DNA of 18,418 nucleotides. It comes from Christensenella sp. UBA1252. Lineage in GTDB: Bacteria > Bacillota > Clostridia > Christensenellales > CAG-1252. The notes beneath the pieces are model-generated. The model saw only the letters and a program-made list of their open reading frames with translations, did not search any database and was not told the origin of the DNA. The translations under genes were made by a program, and so were the position numbers. The stretch covers positions 1 through 18,418 of the forward strand of contig DBVY01000024.1 in NCBI GenBank assembly GCA_002308575.1, given 5' to 3'. Shown here in pieces: positions 14,959 to 18,418 of this stretch. The number at the start of each line of letters is the position of its first letter. Positions within the stretch are counted from its first letter, which is position 1.

Positions 14959-16101
14959 ATGATCGAGATTAAGAAACTGAATCCTATCAGCGATTTGATT
15001 TTTGAAAATTTGAAAAAAGACGCCTATCGCGTTTCGGACGACGCGGCGGATCCCGTCGGAATCCTCGTTCGCAGTGCGGCGATGCACGAATATGAGATCA
15101 ATCCCTCTCTCGTTGCGGTCGCGCGCGCAGGCGCAGGCGTAAACAATATTCCCCTTCCCAAAATGACGGATAACGGCGTCGTCGTTTTCAACACGCCCGG
15201 CGCGAACGCAAACGCAGTCAAAGAGCTCGTTGTTTTGGCGCTTCTTCTCTCCTGCCGCGACGTGATCGGCGGCGTTGCTTTCGCAGGCACGCTGAAAGGA
15301 AAAGAAGATGCGGCGAAACAAGTGGAAAGCGGCAAAAAAGCCTTCGTCGGCCCCGAAATCTTCCATAAGACGCTCGGCGTCATCGGTCTTGGCGCGATCG
15401 GCGCGCTCGTCGTAAAATCGGCGATTGCTCTCGGTATGAAAGTCATCGGTTACGATCCTTTCTTTACCGAGGAAAAAGCAAAAGCGATCAACGAAGAACT
15501 TACTTTCACCGCTTCGTTGGACGACATTTACGCGGCAAGCGATTTCATCACGATCCACGTTCCTTATAACGACGCGACCAAGGGTATGATCGGATCGGAC
15601 GCGATCGCAAAAATGAAGAGCGGCGTTCGCATCATCAACTGCGCGCGTGCGGAGCTCGTGGACAACACGGCGATGATTTCCGCGCTCGAAGAAGGTAAAG
15701 TTAAAAAGTACGTTACCGATTTCCCTGTTCCCGCTGTTATCGGCGTCAGCGATAAGATTATCACGATCCCGCACCTCGGCGCTTCGACCCCCGAAGCGGA
15801 AGATAACTGCGCGGTCATGGCTTCCGCCGAACTCAAAGATTTCATCGAAAACGGCAATATCAAAAACAGCGTAAACTGCCCCGCTCTTTCGGTTCCGAAA
15901 AAAGGCGCTGTTCGCGTTACCATGTTGACGAAAGAAGCCAATGCCGAAGATAAAGCCGCTAAATATCTCGGATCGACGGCGCAGATCGCTGTTGCAAAGC
16001 GCGGCGACGTTTCTTACGTGATCGCGGATCTCGCTTCCGCTCCTTCGGACGCTTCGATCGAGTTGCTTGCAAAAGGCGCTTTGAAAGTCAGAGTCCTTTA
16101 A
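14959..16101 (+). CDS. serA: D-3-phosphoglycerate dehydrogenase with degenerate ACT domain
   Basis: The 380-residue protein is a D-2-hydroxyacid dehydrogenase. Its position after serC makes 3-phosphoglycerate oxidation, the first step of serine synthesis, the likely role. VRSAAM (38-43) and GAGVNN (58-63) fit substrate binding, GLGAIG (143-148) is the NAD-binding loop with Y165-D166 after it, R230 in NCARAELVD is the catalytic arginine, and H272 in PHLGAST the catalytic histidine. The usual DVFxxEP glutamate is absent (DFPVPAV), which seems normal for this Clostridia subgroup. The last 65 residues resemble an ACT domain (start RVTMLTK, end LKVRVL) but lack the NxPGxL effector loop and are a few residues shorter. 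A TAAGGAG overlapping the serC stop gives a good ribosome binding site. Confidence 0.93.
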   Translation: MIEIKKLNPISDLIFENLKKDAYRVSDDAADPVGILVRSAAMHEYEINPSLVAVARAGAGVNNIPLPKMTDNGVVVFNTPGANANAVKELVVLALLLSCRDVIGGVAFAGTLKGKEDAAKQVESGKKAFVGPEIFHKTLGVIGLGAIGALVVKSAIALGMKVIGYDPFFTEEKAKAINEELTFTASLDDIYAASDFITIHVPYNDATKGMIGSDAIAKMKSGVRIINCARAELVDNTAMISALEEGKVKKYVTDFPVPAVIGVSDKIITIPHLGASTPEAEDNCAVMASAELKDFIENGNIKNSVNCPALSVPKKGAVRVTMLTKEANAEDKAAKYLGSTAQIAVAKRGDVSYVIADLASAPSDASIELLAKGALKVRVL

Positions 16102-16126
16102 TCTATTTTTTCTTTTCCGAACGTTT

Positions 16127-16157
16127 AAGGGTTTGCCGATCGGCGAACCCTTTTTTT
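16127..16157 (+). terminator. Intrinsic terminator after serA
   Basis: GGGTTTGCC (16129-16137) pairs with GGCGAACCC (16142-16150), nine pairs with one G-U, around a GATC loop. Two flanking A-T pairs extend the stem, and seven T residues follow. It ends the serC-serA transcript. Confidence 0.92.
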
Positions 16158-16203
16158 ATGTTTTTTCCGCAATTACGTCTTCCTGTTATACGCCTTGATT
16201 TTT

Positions 16204-16260
16204 AAGTAACAAAAACGGAACAATCGAGGACAACCCATTTTCTCTTTTTCGTGCTATGAT
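16204..16260 (+). promoter_or_regulatory. Promoter of the first membrane XRE gene, with upstream AAGTAAC box
   Basis: An extended -10, TGCTATGAT (TATGAT at 16255-16260), has no clear -35. AAGTAAC at 16204-16210 ends 45 bp before the -10, exactly the distance seen for the distal copy before the second XRE gene. Both the weak -35 and the conserved box position suggest that a regulator acts here. Confidence 0.6.
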
Positions 16261-16266
16261 AGAGAC

Positions 16267-16276
16267 AAAGGCGCCG
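16267..16276 (+). promoter_or_regulatory. Conserved AAGGCGCCG element at the transcription start of the first XRE gene
   Basis: AAAGGCGCCG contains the 6-bp palindrome GGCGCC. The shared AAGGCGCCG begins 8 nt after the -10, at the predicted transcription start. The same element sits at the same distance before the second XRE gene (17186-17194). It could be an operator or simply be inherited from a duplication. Confidence 0.45.
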
Positions 16277-16299
16277 ATAATAAAAGGAGGAACGAAAAA

Positions 16300-17094
16300 A
16301 TGGAATTTTATGAAAAACTCAAACAACTGAGAAGCGAAAAAGGGATTTCTCAGCAAGAACTCGCGGATCAAGTTTACGTCAGCCGAAGCGCAGTCGCAAA
16401 ATGGGAAACCGGAATCGGACTTCCGAGTAAAGAATCTCTTCAACTCTTATGCGATTATTTCGGGAAGAAACCGGAGGATTTGTTGGAAACGGAGGCGCAA
16501 AAAAACGTAAATAAAAATCGAAAGATTCGCAAATATCGTTTAATGGTTCTTATCGTCGGTATCGCCGCGATTTTGTTTCTTGCCGGTACGATCTTCGGCG
16601 TGGTTTATTGTATTTACGATTATAATCATTTCACCCCGGACGTTTATCCCTATCAAAAGCCGTCCGCCTTCTCCATAGACAAGAAAATCGCACAGTTTTG
16701 CACCGCAAAACGAGAAGATTACCTTTTAAACGAAAACGGACATTATCAATTAACGATATGGCCCGATTCCATTCCCCATGGACCGATCGTTCAAGAGGTG
16801 CTTCCCGTTTTGGAATACAAAAACGAATACGATATCGTTCGATTGATCGATCCCAAGGATATGAAGATCCTTCGGGTGTATTACGGATTTTTAAACAACG
16901 ATTATTCCCCTTACGATTCCGACCCCGAAAAGCAAGGTGAACAACTCGTTTTTTATGACGTTGACAATTTCAATCAAGAAACGGGTAAAATACAAGTCCA
17001 TTTCGCAGATCTCCCTTGCAACGCAATCGTGTTGATGGTCGATTGCAAGTTTTCGGATACGATCAATCAATATGCTTATTTGATTTACCGATAA
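16300..17094 (+). CDS. Membrane-anchored XRE-family HTH regulator, copy 1
   Basis: A 264-residue one-component regulator candidate. Residues 1-61 are an XRE/Cro-type helix-turn-helix domain (GISQQELADQVYVSRSAVAKWE, with the recognition helix around 27-36). A basic stretch NKNRKIRKYR (71-80) precedes a single membrane helix at about 81-106, so the N terminus should be cytosolic and residues 107-264 outside. The external domain matches nothing I recognise. It shares LPVLEYKNEY and YYGFLNNDYS with the neighbouring paralogue, so the fold is probably the same. DNA binding and signal sensing across the membrane are inferred. AAAGGAGG precedes the ATG. The gene has its own promoter after the serA terminator, and I see no terminator after it. 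Confidence 0.88.
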   Translation: MEFYEKLKQLRSEKGISQQELADQVYVSRSAVAKWETGIGLPSKESLQLLCDYFGKKPEDLLETEAQKNVNKNRKIRKYRLMVLIVGIAAILFLAGTIFGVVYCIYDYNHFTPDVYPYQKPSAFSIDKKIAQFCTAKREDYLLNENGHYQLTIWPDSIPHGPIVQEVLPVLEYKNEYDIVRLIDPKDMKILRVYYGFLNNDYSPYDSDPEKQGEQLVFYDVDNFNQETGKIQVHFADLPCNAIVLMVDCKFSDTINQYAYLIYR

Positions 17095-17118
17095 AAAAAC
17101 CGTTTCTCATTTTCGCAA

Positions 17119-17149
17119 GCAAAGTAACAACGGCGAAAAGCAAAGTAAC
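17119..17149 (+). promoter_or_regulatory. Two GCAAAGTAAC direct repeats upstream of the second XRE gene
   Basis: The 10-bp word GCAAAGTAAC occurs at 17119-17128 and 17140-17149, 21 bp apart start to start, or two helical turns. The proximal copy sits where a -35 box would be, at about -36 to -45, and the distal copy at about -57 to -66. The distal copy aligns in position with the single AAGTAAC before the first XRE gene. This geometry is typical for a dimeric regulator binding one face of the DNA. Confidence 0.6.
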
Positions 17150-17169
17150 GACCGAATTCAACCCGCCCG

Positions 17170-17178
17170 TGTTATAAT
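17170..17178 (+). promoter_or_regulatory. Extended -10 promoter of the second XRE gene
   Basis: TGTTATAAT combines a TG extension with a perfect TATAAT (17173-17178). No -35 is recognisable at 16-18 bp (for example GACCGA at 17150-17155). The predicted start is near 17185, at the AAGGCGCCG element. Confidence 0.7.
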
Positions 17179-17184
17179 AAGGTC

Positions 17185-17194
17185 GAAGGCGCCG
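17185..17194 (+). promoter_or_regulatory. Conserved AAGGCGCCG element at the transcription start of the second XRE gene
   Basis: GAAGGCGCCG contains the palindrome GGCGCC. The shared AAGGCGCCG begins 8 nt after the -10, as in the first XRE gene, and is followed by AAAAAGGAG. Confidence 0.45.
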
Positions 17195-17212
17195 AAAAAG
17201 GAGAAATCAAAA

Positions 17213-18025
17213 ATGGAATTTTATGAAAAACTCAAAAAGCTGAGAACCGAAAAAGGGATTTCTCAGCAAGAACTCGCGGATAAGATCTTCGTAAGCAGGA
17301 GCGCGGTCGCAAAATGGGAAAACGGGCTCGGTCTTCCTTGCAAAGAATCCATGAAACTCATTTGCGACTTCTTTGAAGTCGAAGAATCCGCGCTCGTGCG
17401 CGAAGACGAAGACGCGAACGTTCAAAAAAACAGGAAAATCTTTCAATATAAAAAACTTCTGATTATCGCGTGCGCGGTCGTTTTCGTTTTGATTGCGCTG
17501 ACGATCACGGGACTGTCGCTTTATTTCGGCGGCGCGATTTCGTCCAAAAAGGCAACCTATCCCGACGCCTATCCGGATGACTTCCCGTATTTAACGGTAG
17601 AAGGCGTCAATGCGTCTTATTACGTCCAAACGACGCCGACGAAGGAACACTCCAATTATATTTCGGTTTCCTCGCCTTATGGTGAAGATGCGAAAGCGCT
17701 TCCCCTTCTCCCCTACAAAAACGTTTATTCCGTTTCATTGCCGGACGAAGCCATCCTAGATCAACCTCGCTACTATTTTCTGAACGACGACTATTCCAAC
17801 CTCACCTCGGAGGATAACTTATATCTCTCCGCAACGCCCCTCCTTCCGATTTCGCCTGCGACCATGTGGTTTACGACAGAGTATTTCAGATGCGCGGGCG
17901 TCGATTCCGATAAGGGAGAAGTCACGATGAATTTCAAAAACAACAAATACAAAGTTATCATCGTGGAATTCAAATACTATTGGAAAGAGTTTTCCGGGAT
18001 CTCTTATTTCCGCGTCGAGCGCTGA
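17213..18025 (+). CDS. Membrane-anchored XRE-family HTH regulator, copy 2
   Basis: A 270-residue paralogue of the preceding gene. The XRE domain (1-61) matches copy 1 at 42 of the first 54 residues. A basic stretch QKNRKIFQYKK (71-81) precedes one membrane helix at about 82-107, and the external part (108-270) shares little except LPLLPYKNVY and YYFLNDDYS. The first 69 coding bases differ from copy 1 at only three positions, while the external domains are nearly unalignable. The recognition-helix residues VSRSAVAKWE are unchanged, so both proteins may recognise the same DNA. AAAAAGGAG lies eight nt before the ATG. The gene has its own promoter and a strong terminator. Function is inferred from architecture only. 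Confidence 0.88.
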   Translation: MEFYEKLKKLRTEKGISQQELADKIFVSRSAVAKWENGLGLPCKESMKLICDFFEVEESALVREDEDANVQKNRKIFQYKKLLIIACAVVFVLIALTITGLSLYFGGAISSKKATYPDAYPDDFPYLTVEGVNASYYVQTTPTKEHSNYISVSSPYGEDAKALPLLPYKNVYSVSLPDEAILDQPRYYFLNDDYSNLTSEDNLYLSATPLLPISPATMWFTTEYFRCAGVDSDKGEVTMNFKNNKYKVIIVEFKYYWKEFSGISYFRVER

Positions 18026-18040
18026 TCTCGCACGGCTATA

Positions 18041-18076
18041 AAAACGCCTGACGAAATCAATCGTCAGGCGTTTTTT
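18041..18076. terminator. Bidirectional terminator between the second XRE gene and the Ppx/GppA-like gene
   Basis: AAAACGCCTGACGA and TCGTCAGGCGTTTT form a perfect 14-bp stem around AATCAA. T-rich flanks exist on both strands (TTTTTT at 18071-18076 on plus, five T on minus at 18040-18044). It lies between the stops of two converging genes and can serve both. Confidence 0.93.
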
Positions 18077-18121
18077 ACTGAATTCTGTTTAACTATATGA
18101 CCTCTACTACTTCCCCGTATA

Positions 18122-18418
18122 TTAAAGAATCTCGAGGTTCTTCCCGTAAGACGCTTTGAATTCGTTGCGGCAATTCAGCGCGTCGGAGATTTCGAGCGAA
18201 CAATCGGTATGGGATTCGGTGATCGTCTTCATGATCACGCTGTCGCCGAGAACGTCGCAGGTAATACCCGTAATAATGCCGCTCATACTTCTGTCGAAGC
18301 TTTCCGCGATCTTCAAGATCAAGCCGAGTTTCTTGACCGCCGCCACGTCTTCTTCGGTCAGAAGGCTGTGGTATTTCGCCATTTCTTCCATCACGGGAAC
18401 GCCGTCCTTATGCGCGGA
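18122..18418 (-). CDS. Ppx/GppA-family protein, C-terminal end only (5' end outside window)
   Basis: The reading frame is open to the window edge (the first visible residues are SAHKDGVPVMEEM), so the start is missing and 98 residues are seen. The segment VKKLGLILKIAESFDRS is the typical HD-like helical motif of the C-terminal domain of exopolyphosphatase/guanosine pentaphosphatase proteins, and LEISDA, then NEFKASYGKNLEIL, is a typical end. Full-length relatives hydrolyse inorganic polyphosphate or pppGpp, but the catalytic ASKHA domain is not in the window. A stand-alone HD-type protein cannot be excluded. The gene converges with the second XRE gene and shares its terminator. Confidence 0.75.
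   Translation of the reverse strand, partial: SAHKDGVPVMEEMAKYHSLLTEEDVAAVKKLGLILKIAESFDRSMSGIITGITCDVLGDSVIMKTITESHTDCSLEISDALNCRNEFKASYGKNLEIL

Noticed and set aside
13867..15774. A 635-codon open frame on the minus strand across serC and serA
   Set aside because: It is antisense to two certain genes, its translation is dominated by R, D, F and H with no recognisable domain, and it has no ribosome binding site. It is a codon-bias shadow.
15700..15780. Loss of the catalytic glutamate in SerA as an anomaly
   Set aside because: The DVFxxEP motif is replaced by DFPVPAV, but related Clostridia SerA proteins, as I recall them, also have DFxNP here, so it is probably a subgroup trait.
17119..17149. 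LytTR/AgrA-type response-regulator site
   Set aside because: The 21-bp geometry fits, but the repeats lack the GTT core of LytTR sites on either strand in the right register. I kept the repeats without naming the binding family.
16204..17149. AAGTAAC repeats as part of a CRISPR or mobile-element end
   Set aside because: Only three short copies, irregular spacing, no spacers, no terminal inverted repeats and no transposase nearby; their promoter-relative positions explain them better.

Overview
The window looks like chromosomal core and near-core DNA of a Bacillota bacterium, most likely an uncultured Clostridia-type lineage. The reasons are RNase J as a housekeeping RNase, a PDZ/radical-SAM DUF512 protein directly upstream of der, a subgroup-Ic aspartate aminotransferase, a Clostridia-style serC-serA pair, strong AGGAG ribosome binding sites and compact TTGACA/TATAAT promoters. 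No phage, transposon or CRISPR material is visible. Taxonomy is inferred from gene content and family resemblance only.

Layout. (1) 1-169, minus strand: the 5' end of one tRNA and a complete tRNA-Gly(TCC) with their own promoter. (2) 176-3898, minus strand: a promoter followed by a fused ATPase-permease ABC exporter, rdgB (XTP/dITP pyrophosphatase) and a YfcE-type phosphodiesterase. (3) 3956-7954, minus strand: a promoter that appears to give a leaderless start, then a DUF512/PDZ radical-SAM protein, der (ribosome-assembly GTPase) and an aminotransferase, closed by a terminator. (4) 8010-8675, plus strand: an unrecognised polytopic membrane protein, divergent from operon 3 and tail-to-tail with operon 4. 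(5) 8677-12819, minus strand: RNase J, a U32-family protein of the tRNA-hydroxylation type and a degenerate GT-B glycosyltransferase, read from one strong promoter. (6) 12954-13695, plus strand: a single-domain sugar-nucleotide pyrophosphorylase and terminator. (7) 13808-16157, plus strand: serC-serA with promoter and terminator, supplying serine from 3-phosphoglycerate. (8) 16204-18076, plus strand: two tandem paralogous membrane-anchored XRE/HTH proteins, each with its own promoter of matching design, ending in a bidirectional terminator. (9) 18122-18418, minus strand: the C-terminal end of a Ppx/GppA-like protein.

The least ordinary part is region 8. Two proteins share an almost identical N-terminal DNA-binding segment, one membrane helix and strongly diverged external domains. 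Their promoters share an AAGTAAC box 45 bp upstream of an extended -10 and an AAGGCGCCG element just downstream of it, and the second promoter carries an additional box copy exactly 21 bp from the first. This looks like a small family of one-component membrane sensors that may regulate themselves or each other. Other points of interest are the DUF512-der promoter/start arrangement, the SerA with a degenerate ACT domain, and the glycosyltransferase-like protein lacking the family's glycine motifs. There is no gene-free stretch longer than 300 bases.
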